Positions 1 to 7,053 of a stretch of 7,819 nt of DNA are shown here, piece after piece (positions within the stretch are counted from its first letter, which is position 1; each line of letters starts with the position of its first letter). The notes below the pieces were generated by a model. That model saw nothing but the letters and a program-made list of their open reading frames with translations, ran no database searches and was not told the origin of the DNA. Source of the stretch: Desulfovibrionaceae bacterium UBA930 (GTDB taxonomy: Bacteria > Desulfobacterota > Desulfovibrionia > Desulfovibrionales > Desulfovibrionaceae); assembly GCA_002293605.1 (NCBI GenBank), contig DBDO01000045.1:999-8817 (forward strand), read 5' to 3'. The position numbers and the translations under genes are program-made.

Positions 1-360
1 GCGGATGCCCGTGTCGTTGCCTGGGTCGAGCGAACTGACCTTCAGTTCATGTATATCTCCGTTGTGTCTATTCTGGAAATTCGCTTGGGCATACTTTCCT
101 TGCAGCGCAAAGATATGTCCCAAGCCAAGATTTTCAGCCTTTGGCTTTCCAGACAGGTGATTCCAGGCTTTGCTGAACGTGTTCTTCCTGTTGATCTTTC
201 AGTGGCACTCCGATGCGCTGAATTGCATGTGCCTGATCGCCGACCAGACAGAGACGCCCTGATTGCCGCCACCGCCCTTGCCCATGGTCTGACAGTGGTA
301 ACGCGCAACACAAAAGACTTCCAGCCCACCGGAGTTATGATGCTTAACCCTTGGCTGTGA
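1..360 (+). CDS. FitB/VapC-like PIN-domain ribonuclease toxin, 5' end outside window
   Basis: The reading frame is open from the first base and gives 119 residues, so the true start lies left of the window; FitB-type proteins are about 140 residues, so roughly 20 N-terminal residues, with the first catalytic Asp, are missing. Seen here: the family's second acidic position in SVVSILEIRLG (E26 of the visible part), RVLPVD at 60-65, the DALIAATALAHGL block (D85), TRNTKDF with D106, and a C-terminal LNPWL. PIN toxins of type II toxin-antitoxin pairs are metal-dependent RNases that cleave tRNA or other RNA in the cytoplasm. The antitoxin normally lies just upstream and would be outside the window. 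An internal ATG at 49 would remove part of the fold and is not the start. The family call is firm; VapC versus FitB naming and the target RNA are not determined. Confidence 0.85.
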   Translation, partial: ADARVVAWVERTDLQFMYISVVSILEIRLGILSLQRKDMSQAKIFSLWLSRQVIPGFAERVLPVDLSVALRCAELHVPDRRPDRDALIAATALAHGLTVVTRNTKDFQPTGVMMLNPWL

Positions 361-423
361 GCGGCCATCACGCCATTACGAACGGATCAAGCTTACAACA
401 ATAATTTTCTGCGCTGTTTACAT

Positions 424-453
424 AAAAAGCCCGCTGAGATCGCGGGCTTTTTT
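424..453. terminator. Bidirectional intrinsic terminator between two toxin-antitoxin units
   Basis: A perfect 6-bp GC stem (GCCCGC 429-434 with GCGGGC 442-447, 7-nt loop) is extended by A5 on the left and T6 on the right, which pair with each other. Read on + it ends in a U-tract and serves the PIN gene ending at 360. Read on - it also ends in a U-tract and lies 17 bp after the higA stop. Confidence 0.9.
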
Positions 454-469
454 GTGGGGTCAGGCGCAA

Positions 470-796
470 TCATCCGCGTGCAGCGTCAACAGCCGGGGCT
501 GCGCTGCCATGCGGGACGATCCGCTCCAAGTCTGCTTTCTTTTTCAGGTGTATCAGAGAAAGATCATACTCAGCCTGAAGATTCGTCCAAAAGCGTTCGC
601 TCGTTCCGAAAAATTTTGCCAAACGCGCGGCCGTATCAGCGGAGATGCCGCGCCGCTCGTGGAGAATATCCAGAATCCGGGAAAGCGGCACACTGATCCC
701 AGCGGCAAGGGCATTGGCGGAAAGTTGCATGGGCAGCATGAATTCTTCCCGCAACATTTCTCCGGGGTGAGTAAAAATGCGTTCTATGGGCCGCAT
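470..796 (-). CDS. higA: HigA-type antitoxin, XRE helix-turn-helix
   Basis: This 108-residue protein begins MRPIERIFTHPGEML, the typical opening of HigA/VapI antitoxins (xPxHPGExLxEE). A helix-turn-helix follows at about residues 24-65 (LSANALAAGISVPLSRIL ... TAARLAKFFGTSERFW). The C-terminal tail from about 80 is variable in the family. The usual role is to bind and neutralise HigB and to repress its own operon as a dimer. It starts 9 bp after the higB stop, and its ribosome binding site AGGAGGA overlaps that stop codon, so the two are probably translationally coupled. Toxin-first order is the known HigBA arrangement. A perfect palindrome over the operon's -10 element (1108-1124) is the probable binding site. 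Family assignment is firm; activity is inferred. Confidence 0.92.
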   Translation of the reverse strand: MRPIERIFTHPGEMLREEFMLPMQLSANALAAGISVPLSRILDILHERRGISADTAARLAKFFGTSERFWTNLQAEYDLSLIHLKKKADLERIVPHGSAAPAVDAARG

Positions 797-800
797 GGCG

Positions 801-807
801 TCCTCCT
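801..807 (-). promoter_or_regulatory. Ribosome binding site of higA overlapping the higB stop
   Basis: On the - strand AGGAGGA lies 4 bp before the ATG at 796 and includes two bases of the higB TAG (808-806). This near-consensus site is much stronger than the GAGAG in front of higB, which fits the need for antitoxin excess over toxin. Confidence 0.8.
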
Positions 808-1084
808 AGTGATAGTCCACAATGGCAACTTGCGTTGCGTGGCCGTCATGCCACACAAAACACAGCCGCCATTGGTCGTTGATACGGATGCTATGCTGTC
901 CCTTTTTGTCGCCCGATAAGGCTTCAAGCCTATTCCCAGGCGGCACAGCCAAATCCGAAAGATCTCCCGCAATGTGCAGTTGATCGAGTTTACGCAGGGC
1001 GACTTTGGCGATAGCCTGAAAATGCCGGATTTTGCCCGTGTGAAAAAGCTCTTCGGTGCGTTCACAGGCAAAACTCACAATCAT
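806..1084 (-). CDS. higB: HigB-type mRNA interferase toxin (RelE superfamily)
   Basis: A 92-residue protein. The C-terminal half has the HigB signature: PPGNRLEALSGDKKGQ, then HSIRINDQWRLCFVW and a terminal VAIVDYH. HigB toxins are ribosome-dependent endoribonucleases of the RelE fold that cut translated mRNA; the conserved basic residues in the NRLEALSGDKKG and IRINDQWR segments are the ones expected at the active face. Start choice: the frame is open back to 1198, but the sequence before MIVSFACE does not look like HigB, and the promoter with its operator lies inside that extension. The ATG at 1084 has a weak GAGAG 8 bp upstream. Length matches the family. It is co-transcribed with higA, which follows after 9 bp. 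Confidence 0.92.
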   Translation of the reverse strand: MIVSFACERTEELFHTGKIRHFQAIAKVALRKLDQLHIAGDLSDLAVPPGNRLEALSGDKKGQHSIRINDQWRLCFVWHDGHATQVAIVDYH

Positions 1085-1107
1085 AGCCGAGGCTCTCTTT
1101 TTTGCAT

Positions 1108-1147
1108 TATCTGGAAAACAGATAGCACTGCACAGGGCAAGAGTCAA
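1108..1147 (-). promoter_or_regulatory. higBA promoter with overlapping palindromic operator
   Basis: Reading on the - strand: -35 TTGACT (1147-1142), 17-bp spacer, then TGC TATCTG (1127-1119), an extended -10. The -10 hexamer is the left arm of a perfect inverted repeat TATCTG-TTTTC-CAGATA (1124-1108), with its other arm near the expected start of transcription at about 1112. A repressor bound there would block RNA polymerase. The predicted leader is about 28 nt. HigA dimers are known to bind such short palindromes, so this is the likely autoregulatory site. Confidence 0.75.
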
Positions 1148-1235
1148 ATATTCGAGATTATCAAGGTGGGCGAGATGCTGTATGTGCAGGTGTTTCATGC
1201 GCGTTGGGCAGGCGGCGATTTCCTTGGAAAAGGTC

Positions 1236-2525
1236 TTAAAAAGGCCACAACAGTGGTATCAGGACCGCGCAGACGATCAGTTCAAGTATGACGAGGGGTA
1301 CGCCCACCTTGACGTAATCCATAAAGCGGTACTTGCCCGCGCCAAGCACCAGGGTGTTGGGCGGGGTGCCCACAGGGGTGGCAAAGGCGCAGGAGGCCGC
1401 TATGCAGATGGACATGATCACGGCCTGGGGGGAAACGCCTATGCCTGCGGCGATGGATATGCCGAGCGGGCAGAGCAGGGCGGCGGAGGCGGTATTGGAC
1501 ATGAACTGGGTCAGGGCTGCGGACAGCATAAAGAGGACAATGCACAGAAGCTGGGGGGAGGGGGCATCGCCCATGAGCGAGATCACCTGATCCGCGATGA
1601 TTTTACCCGCCCCGCTGTTATCCAGGGCCGTGGCCACGGGCATCATGCCCGCAAAGAGAAAGATGGTCACCCAGTCAATGCCCCGGTAGGCCTTTTGTTC
1701 TGAAATGCAGCCCGTGAGAACCAGAAACACGGCCCCGCTGACCGCGGCCATTTCCAGGGGAAAGTGTTTGATGTCCAGGGCCATCAGGCAGACCACGGCA
1801 ATAAGGGTGGCCCCGGTCAGGGCCATTTTCCGGGGGCTGCCGCTTTCGGCTGCGGCTTCTTTCGCATGCTGCGCGGCTTCTTCCAGGGCTTCTTCCGTGC
1901 GCACTCCTTCTTTGGGCAAAAGATGCCTGCCCACAAGCATAATATAGGCGATAGCCACAAGGCTGACCGGAATGCCGATTTTGGCGAATTCGAAAAAGCC
2001 GAAGGGCTGAAGGCCGCTTGCGTTCAGGGCGGCGTTGCCTATGATGTTGGGCGGGGTGCCCACCAGGGTTATGGTGCCGCCCGCGCTGGCCGCAAAGGCC
2101 AGGGGCATGAGCTGGCGGGAGGCCGAGCTTTTCGCTGCCGCGCAGATGCCGATGATCACGGGCATGAGCGCCGCTGTGGTGCCGGTATTGGAAGAAACGG
2201 ACGACAGGGCCGCAGCGATGAGCATGACGCCGAGGAGCAGGCCCTTTTCACCGGTGCCAAAGGCCCGCACCGTGCTGGTGCCTATTTTCTGGGCAAGGCC
2301 CGTATGGAACATGGCCGAACCGATCACGAACATGCCCGCGAACAGCACAACTGTGGAGTTTGACAGGCCGGAAAAGACCTGGGCCGGGGTGATGACGCCG
2401 AAAATTCCGAGCGCAAGAGCGCCCGACATGGCTGTGACGGCCAGGGGAATGGCTTCGGTGATAAATAAAACGGCCATTACCGCGAGCACAAGCAGGGTGA
2501 TTACGGCAGGGGAAAAAAAATCCAT
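1236..2525 (-). CDS. SLC13/DASS-family anion (dicarboxylate or sulfate) permease
   Basis: A 429-residue, highly hydrophobic inner-membrane protein with two inverted halves. Each half has the SNT motif that forms the Na+/carboxylate site in the divalent anion:Na+ symporter family (SNTGT at 112-116, SNTAS at 343-347) followed by a GTPPN motif (156-160 and 386-390). A charged cytoplasmic loop at about 203-233 (EEALEEAAQHAKEAA) joins the halves. It lacks the TrkA-C/RCK domains inserted in the longer bacterial members, so it is the short form. Substrates in the family include succinate, malate, citrate, tartrate and sulfate; the sequence alone does not choose. Start: the frame extends to 2654, but the ATG at 2525 has GAGGT 5 bp upstream and begins directly with a membrane helix, whereas the extension is basic and unlike the family. 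It is divergent from the membrane LuxR regulator. No convincing terminator follows its stop. Confidence 0.9.
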   Translation of the reverse strand: MDFFSPAVITLLVLAVMAVLFITEAIPLAVTAMSGALALGIFGVITPAQVFSGLSNSTVVLFAGMFVIGSAMFHTGLAQKIGTSTVRAFGTGEKGLLLGVMLIAAALSSVSSNTGTTAALMPVIIGICAAAKSSASRQLMPLAFAASAGGTITLVGTPPNIIGNAALNASGLQPFGFFEFAKIGIPVSLVAIAYIMLVGRHLLPKEGVRTEEALEEAAQHAKEAAAESGSPRKMALTGATLIAVVCLMALDIKHFPLEMAAVSGAVFLVLTGCISEQKAYRGIDWVTIFLFAGMMPVATALDNSGAGKIIADQVISLMGDAPSPQLLCIVLFMLSAALTQFMSNTASAALLCPLGISIAAGIGVSPQAVIMSICIAASCAFATPVGTPPNTLVLGAGKYRFMDYVKVGVPLVILELIVCAVLIPLLWPF

Positions 2526-2625
2526 ACGATACCTCGGCCTGATTACAGTCTCTGCCTCGTTTACCTTCACCTTTTCAGTAAAATTTTGTCGAAACCGCCG
2601 GACAGGGGATAAAAAAGGGGAAAAT

Positions 2626-2649
2626 ATTCTCAAGAATGCCAAACTTGAG
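2626..2649. promoter_or_regulatory. Overlapping inverted repeats, candidate operator between permease and LuxR genes
   Basis: CTCAAG (2629-2634) and CTTGAG (2644-2649) form a 21-bp dyad with a 9-bp spacer. A second perfect 12-bp palindrome, ATTCT-CA-AGAAT (2626-2637), overlaps its left arm. The site lies about 100 bp upstream of the permease start and about 120 bp upstream of the regulator start. Half-sites about 15 bp apart suit a dimeric helix-turn-helix protein. I saw no convincing sigma-70 promoter for the permease in this 246-bp gap. Short repeats also arise by chance, so confidence is low. Confidence 0.3.
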
Positions 2650-2706
2650 GGCAAAGGTCGAGAAAAAATGACGCAGGCCGCTCTGTCCCTGATGTTTTTT
2701 CTTACC

Positions 2707-2736
2707 TTGCAATACCCTTTCGTTCTGGGCTAGAGT
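2707..2736 (+). promoter_or_regulatory. Possible sigma-70 promoter of the membrane LuxR gene
   Basis: TTGCAA (2707-2712), 18 bp, TAGAGT (2731-2736): each hexamer matches consensus at four of six positions. Transcription would start near 2743, about 30 nt before the GTG start. A small palindrome GAGGCCTC (2755-2762) lies in the resulting leader. Confidence 0.35.
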
Positions 2737-2771
2737 GCGCCACAAACAAGACGCGAGGCCTCAGGCAAAGC

Positions 2772-4436
2772 GTGACCTTAAGTATGCAGAACGACAGCAG
2801 ACTTTTTCCCGTCCTTGGCATGGCGCTGTACTACTGTGCCCGCAATCTCAACATCGCGGCAGCGGCCTTGCGCCTGGACTACGATGAGGCCGGGAAGGCG
2901 CTGACTTGTATCTATTTCCTCTTTGTCATTGTTTCCGGCTTTATCGCCTATGCGATTTTGCAGGCCCGGCAGGGCAGGGCCCCGCTTTCTCCGGCCCTTG
3001 CCCTGCTCGCCCTGCCCCTGCCCTTTCTCGCCCTTGCGGCGCAGAACCTGTGGCCGTACAGCCCCTGGGCCCTGCTGCCCCAAACGGCCCTGGGCCTGTT
3101 GTGGCCCCTGGGCCTGCTCCTTTTTTTCGATGGGGTGCGGCTGGAACGCCAGGGCTTTGGCTTCGGACTCGGCATCGCGGCCGGGGAGTTGGTCTGGCTT
3201 TGCATGCTGCCCCTGCTCAGTCTGGCCGAAGGCTCCCCCTTTGCGCTTTCCGCAGCGCGCTATATCAGCGCTGCGGCGGGCATCTGCATGCTTTTGCTCC
3301 CTCTGGTCTTTTTCCGGGCCGCGACAGAGCGGCGCAAGAGCTTTTACCTTGCCGCCTCGCAGGCCGCAGAGCGGGCGAAGTGTTCGGCTCCGGAGGAAGG
3401 CCCCGTTTTGTCTGGCTCCTTTGCCCCCCGCGTTCTACCCTGCATTCCTGAGTCAGCTTTGCGGCGCGGCGCGGCGCTGCTCTGGCTCGTTGGGGCGGCG
3501 GCGCTGTTCTTTATGATTTACGGCGCGTTCTCGCAGGCCTTTTACCCCAGGTTCATGCCCCGGCTCATGCTGCCGGGCCTCTTGCCCCTGCTGCTCTCCG
3601 TGCTGCTGCCCGCCCTGCTGGTAGGCACCGCGCCTGCAATCGGTACCCTGCTTGACGCCACCTTAAGCGGTGATGAGCGCGTGCGGCGCAGGACCCAGTA
3701 TACGCTGCACGCTTTTCTGCTTCTGGCTGTTTCGGGCGTGCCCCTGGCCGCGCTTTTCGGCAATATCGGCGCAGAACCGCCCTATGCCTGCCTGATTGTG
3801 CTCCGGCAGGGCTTGCTGTTGATTTTAATGATCTGCGCGGCCCGTCTTGCGGTCCGCAGCGAGCCGGACGGCCTTGTGCGGATTTCTCCCCTGGTTCTGC
3901 CTCTGGGGAGCCTGTGCCATGCGCTGCACCTCTTCCAGTTTTTAGGTCCGCCGCTCGGGCGCGCCGGTTCTCTGGGGGAGGTGCTTGCGCTCTCGGGCGG
4001 CGCGCTCTTCTGCCTCGGCGCTTTCGCCCTGTGTTCGCAGGGGCGTTTTGAGCCCAGGGAGCCGGGCTTTGCCTTTGTAACGGGCAACCCTGGGCATGGG
4101 GCGGGCTTTGCTGCTCCGGATCTTTCGGATGGGCCGGACGGCTCGGGCGCTTCGCAAGGATGTCTGGAACGGGCAGGGCCGCAGGAGAACGGTCAGAGCC
4201 GGGAGAACGGGGGGGAGGCGAAAAAAATCGCCTCCTTTGCCGCTGCCTTTGGCCTGACCCGAAGAGAGGCTGAACTGCTCGGCTATCTTGCGCACGATCA
4301 GGGTACGCTCCAGATGGCGCAGGCAATGGGGATCAGCGAGCGGACAGTGCGCTTTCACCTGAGCGGGCTGCTGAAAAAAACCGCCCAGTTGAACCGGCAG
4401 CGGCTGACCTTCTTTTTCGCCTCCTGGGGGGAGTGA
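2772..4436 (+). CDS. Membrane-embedded LuxR-type transcriptional regulator (about 12 membrane helices plus HTH)
   Basis: A 554-residue protein. Residues 11 to about 421 hold roughly twelve hydrophobic segments (for example 43-63, 72-92, 100-120, 129-150, 162-182, 233-254, 263-285, 311-330, 338-358, 369-395, 402-421), split by a charged loop at 183-230, much like an MFS-type fold. A Gly/Asp/Ser-rich linker (about 424-485) leads to a LuxR-type helix-turn-helix at about 490-548 (AFGLTRREAELLGYLA, then MGISERTVRFHLSGLLKKT). The design is a one-component regulator: the membrane part would sense a ligand and the cytoplasmic HTH bind DNA. No receiver or autoinducer domain is seen. Start: GTG at 2772 has AGG 6 bp upstream; the ATG at 2784 is possible but has no good ribosome binding site. 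It is divergent from the SLC13 permease, its most likely target. Architecture is clear; ligand and targets are unknown. Confidence 0.85.
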   Translation: MTLSMQNDSRLFPVLGMALYYCARNLNIAAAALRLDYDEAGKALTCIYFLFVIVSGFIAYAILQARQGRAPLSPALALLALPLPFLALAAQNLWPYSPWALLPQTALGLLWPLGLLLFFDGVRLERQGFGFGLGIAAGELVWLCMLPLLSLAEGSPFALSAARYISAAAGICMLLLPLVFFRAATERRKSFYLAASQAAERAKCSAPEEGPVLSGSFAPRVLPCIPESALRRGAALLWLVGAAALFFMIYGAFSQAFYPRFMPRLMLPGLLPLLLSVLLPALLVGTAPAIGTLLDATLSGDERVRRRTQYTLHAFLLLAVSGVPLAALFGNIGAEPPYACLIVLRQGLLLILMICAARLAVRSEPDGLVRISPLVLPLGSLCHALHLFQFLGPPLGRAGSLGEVLALSGGALFCLGAFALCSQGRFEPREPGFAFVTGNPGHGAGFAAPDLSDGPDGSGASQGCLERAGPQENGQSRENGGEAKKIASFAAAFGLTRREAELLGYLAHDQGTLQMAQAMGISERTVRFHLSGLLKKTAQLNRQRLTFFFASWGE

Positions 4437-4485
4437 GGCTTGTTGACAGGGGGAGCCTTTCCCCCATGTGAGACAAGGCTTTTTT
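4436..4485 (+). terminator. Intrinsic terminator of the membrane LuxR gene
   Basis: It begins on the last base of the stop codon. The inner stem is GGGGG (4449-4453) with CCCCC (4461-4465) around a 7-nt loop. An outer, interrupted stem pairs ACA with TGT and CTTGT with ACAAG. The hairpin is followed directly by six T. It separates the regulator from the chemoreceptor gene. Confidence 0.85.
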
Positions 4486-4519
4486 GCATGCTTCCTTGAC
4501 AGCTTCCTTTTTTTAGCGC

Positions 4520-4546
4520 ATGACAGCATATAGAATCAACTATAGT
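4520..4546 (+). promoter_or_regulatory. Possible promoter of the chemoreceptor gene
   Basis: TATAGT (4541-4546) is one base from the -10 consensus. The nearest -35-like hexamer, ATGACA (4520-4525), is only 15 bp away, and a perfect TTGACA (4496-4501) is too far from it. TATAGAAT at 4529-4536 is an alternative -10 region. I did not find a flagellar sigma-28 consensus. The region is AT-rich compared with its surroundings and clearly non-coding, but the exact promoter is uncertain. Confidence 0.3.
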
Positions 4547-4611
4547 GCAATATGCGTACAGGGCATCGCTTTTGCGAGGCACACCAATTTTGGAACTTCG
4601 GGGAAGATGTA

Positions 4612-7023
4612 ATGACGACTAAATTCAAGATTATCTCCGGTTTTGTCATCATGATTTTGCTGCTCGTGGGAGCGGTTTTGTTCGGCTACATCCAGATACA
4701 GGGCATGTCGGATTCCTTTGTCACCTTTCGGCGCAACGCCAACCTTAATGTGGCCGCAAGCGACATACTCTCCGATGTGCAGGCAGCTACAGGTGACGCG
4801 TATGCCTTCTTGCACTCACGTGACGCAAAGCTTGTTGATGCGGCCCTGCAGCAAATAGCGCGCCTTCAATCCTTTGCCGAATCAGGGGAAAAAGAGGCGG
4901 TGCTGGAATCGCGTAAAGTAGGCTTCAAGGCCTTGCAGGTGCAGGCCCAACCCCTGAAACAGGGGATAGAGAGCGTGCGCGACAGCGTGATCGATCTACA
5001 AAACCGTTTTGGCGTGGTCAACAAGGCCTACCTGGATATGATGGAGAGGCTGGGCAAGCTGAACGATGCTGCCAACGCCATATCCAATGTTCCTGCCCTT
5101 CATGCCCTGGGCAAGATCTGGGCCGAGTTTGCCCGTTGCCTGACCGCCCTGAACAGGCTATCCGCGAACGGTGACCCGGCGGAAGGGGACAGGGCGCTCG
5201 AGCGGATTAAAAATATGCATGCCCTGCTTGCGGAATTGGGCGGAACCCTGCAAACCGAAGGAGGAAAACGTCTCTTTGCGGAAATAACAGGCAGCCTGGA
5301 AGTGCTTGAAAGGGAAGTCGCGGCCATGCGCCAGAGCGGCCAGACCATGACAGCCGCGCTGGCCGGAATGCAGGAGGCGGAAAGCGCCATACTCAAGACC
5401 GCGCATGAACTGAATTCGGAGATCGATGGCACCATGCGCGCGCTGGGCAGCGGCATGCTGGAGAAAAACTCGCTCACCCAGAAGCTGATGATCGTGGTGG
5501 GAATCGCGGGCCTGCTTGTCGGCCTGCTGCTGGCCCTTTATATCATTTTCGGTCTGGTCCGGGTGCTGCGCAACATGGGTTCTTTTGCCGAGGCCATTGC
5601 CACGGGCGATTTCCAGGCCCGCATGAACAGCCGTGAAAAAGGGGAGGTCGGTCAGACCGTGGAAGCCCTGCGGCATATTCCGCAGACTCTGGAACGGCTC
5701 ACGGACGCAATGCAGAGCGATGCCGACAAAATTTTTGTCGGCGACTACAGAACCAGGCTCGATCCTTCCTCCTTCTCCGGTTCTTTCCAGACCCTGGCCG
5801 CAAGCGTCAATATGATCTGCGATGCCTATACCAGCGCCCTGGACGCAATACCCCTTGCCATCTTTACCGCCAATGCCGACAAGAAGATCGTGTATTCAAA
5901 CCTCGTCACCCAAAAGGTGCTCGGCGGCGATCAAAAGGGCCAGAGCTGCGGCGATTGCATGAAGACCGGTGCCTGTCATACGGACGCCTGCCTTGCCAAC
6001 ACCGTGCTGCGGGACAATCAGCCCACCTCCGGCGAAGTGCAGATTCATCCCTCCACAGGTATGGATCTGGAACTCCAGGTCGCGGCCATTCCCTTGCGCG
6101 ACAGGGAAGGGAACGCCCAGGGCTTTATGGAAATCTGCACTGATATGACGGAAAGCAAGCAGCATCAGCGCATGATTACCAGGGTGGCCGAACAGGCGGC
6201 CGCCATTTCCAACCGCGTGGCCGCCGCATCGGAAGAGCTGTCCGCCCAGGTGGAGCAGGTTTCGCGCGGCGCGGAAATGCAGCGGGACCGCGTGGAATCC
6301 ACGGCCAGCGCCATGACCGAAATGAATTCCACCGTGCTTGAAGTGGCCCGCAACGCAGGCCAGGCCTCGGAGCAAAGCGATGATACCCGGCAAAGGGCCG
6401 AAGCGGGCGCGGGTCTTGTGCAGCAGGTCACCAGTGTGATCAATCAGGTCAATGCCCTGAGCCAGAAGCTTCGCAACAGCATGGAAGACCTTGGCAAGCA
6501 GGCCGAAAATATCGGCGGCGTGATGAACGTGATCTCCGATATCGCGGACCAAACCAACCTGCTGGCCTTGAACGCGGCCATTGAGGCGGCCCGGGCCGGT
6601 GAGGCCGGGCGCGGTTTTGCCGTGGTTGCCGATGAGGTGCGCAAGCTCGCGGAAAAGACCATGCAGGCCACCCAGGAGGTGGGTGCCAGCATCAATGCCG
6701 TGCAGCACTCCGCGCGCATAAATATCGAAGAGGTTGGCGAAACCGTTTCCAATGTGGAACAGGCCGCGACCCTGGCCGATTCCTCGGCCCAGGCCCTTTC
6801 CGAAATCGTGCAACTGGCCACGGCCAACTCCTCGGTAGTGGCTTCCATAGCCACGGCAGCCGAAGAGCAGAGCGCCACTTCGGAGGAAATCAACCGGGCC
6901 ATTGACGAGATCAACCGTATTGTGGGCGAAACCACCGAAGGCATGATGCAGTCTTCGTCCGCCGTGCAGGAACTTTCCCAGATGGCGCAGGAACTGAACG
7001 CCGTCATAGATGAGTTGAAGTAG
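4612..7023 (+). CDS. Methyl-accepting chemotaxis protein with helical periplasmic sensor, HAMP and cysteine-bearing PAS domain
   Basis: An 803-residue transmembrane chemoreceptor. Order: membrane helix 1 at about 5-27; a periplasmic, all-helical sensor at about 30-290, long enough for a helical bimodular (HBM) type rather than a simple four-helix bundle; membrane helix 2 at about 291-315; HAMP at about 312-365 with a possible second HAMP-like segment at 370-400; a PAS domain at about 405-515 (AIPLAIFTANADKKIVYSN ... GFMEICTDMTESK); then the signalling domain, with the conserved hairpin at about 640-683 (DQTNLLALNAAIEAA, GRGFAVVADEVRKLAEKT). The PAS carries C446, C449, C455 and C460. The hairpin binds CheA and CheW and controls flagellar rotation. 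No C-terminal CheR-tethering pentapeptide is seen; it ends VIDELK. Start: the frame is open from 4552, but the ATG at 4612 has GGGGAAG 5 bp upstream and opens straight into the membrane helix. It stands alone as a transcription unit. Ligand unknown. Confidence 0.95.
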   Translation: MTTKFKIISGFVIMILLLVGAVLFGYIQIQGMSDSFVTFRRNANLNVAASDILSDVQAATGDAYAFLHSRDAKLVDAALQQIARLQSFAESGEKEAVLESRKVGFKALQVQAQPLKQGIESVRDSVIDLQNRFGVVNKAYLDMMERLGKLNDAANAISNVPALHALGKIWAEFARCLTALNRLSANGDPAEGDRALERIKNMHALLAELGGTLQTEGGKRLFAEITGSLEVLEREVAAMRQSGQTMTAALAGMQEAESAILKTAHELNSEIDGTMRALGSGMLEKNSLTQKLMIVVGIAGLLVGLLLALYIIFGLVRVLRNMGSFAEAIATGDFQARMNSREKGEVGQTVEALRHIPQTLERLTDAMQSDADKIFVGDYRTRLDPSSFSGSFQTLAASVNMICDAYTSALDAIPLAIFTANADKKIVYSNLVTQKVLGGDQKGQSCGDCMKTGACHTDACLANTVLRDNQPTSGEVQIHPSTGMDLELQVAAIPLRDREGNAQGFMEICTDMTESKQHQRMITRVAEQAAAISNRVAAASEELSAQVEQVSRGAEMQRDRVESTASAMTEMNSTVLEVARNAGQASEQSDDTRQRAEAGAGLVQQVTSVINQVNALSQKLRNSMEDLGKQAENIGGVMNVISDIADQTNLLALNAAIEAARAGEAGRGFAVVADEVRKLAEKTMQATQEVGASINAVQHSARINIEEVGETVSNVEQAATLADSSAQALSEIVQLATANSSVVASIATAAEEQSATSEEINRAIDEINRIVGETTEGMMQSSSAVQELSQMAQELNAVIDELK

Positions 7024-7053
7024 GCGGGAGGGCAAGGGCTGCGCCGAGACTCG

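Noticed and set aside
452..919. + strand open frame across higA and part of higB
   Set aside because: It is antisense to the clear HigA/HigB proteins and has no recognisable domain.
1085..1198. 38-residue N-terminal extension of HigB
   Set aside because: It contains the promoter and operator, lacks a ribosome binding site, and exceeds family length.
2526..2654. 43-residue N-terminal extension of the permease
   Set aside because: It is basic and unlike the family; a good GAGGT ribosome binding site marks the start at 2525.
1056..2733. Several + strand open frames over the permease (1056-1703, 1764-2363, 2035-2733)
   Set aside because: All are antisense shadows of the SLC13 gene, whose motifs are unmistakable.
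3565..4326. Open frame of 253 codons on the - strand inside the membrane LuxR gene
   Set aside because: The product is Arg/Pro/Ala-rich low complexity, typical of the reverse of hydrophobic GC-rich coding sequence.
4552..4611. Upstream ATG of the chemoreceptor at 4552
   Set aside because: It lacks a ribosome binding site and lies next to the -10-like sequences; the ATG at 4612 has GGGGAAG and begins at the membrane helix.
5896..7035. Long open frame (379 codons) on the - strand across the chemoreceptor signalling domain
   Set aside because: It is antisense to the highly conserved chemotaxis domain; its Gly/His-rich product resembles no family and reflects GC-rich codon bias.
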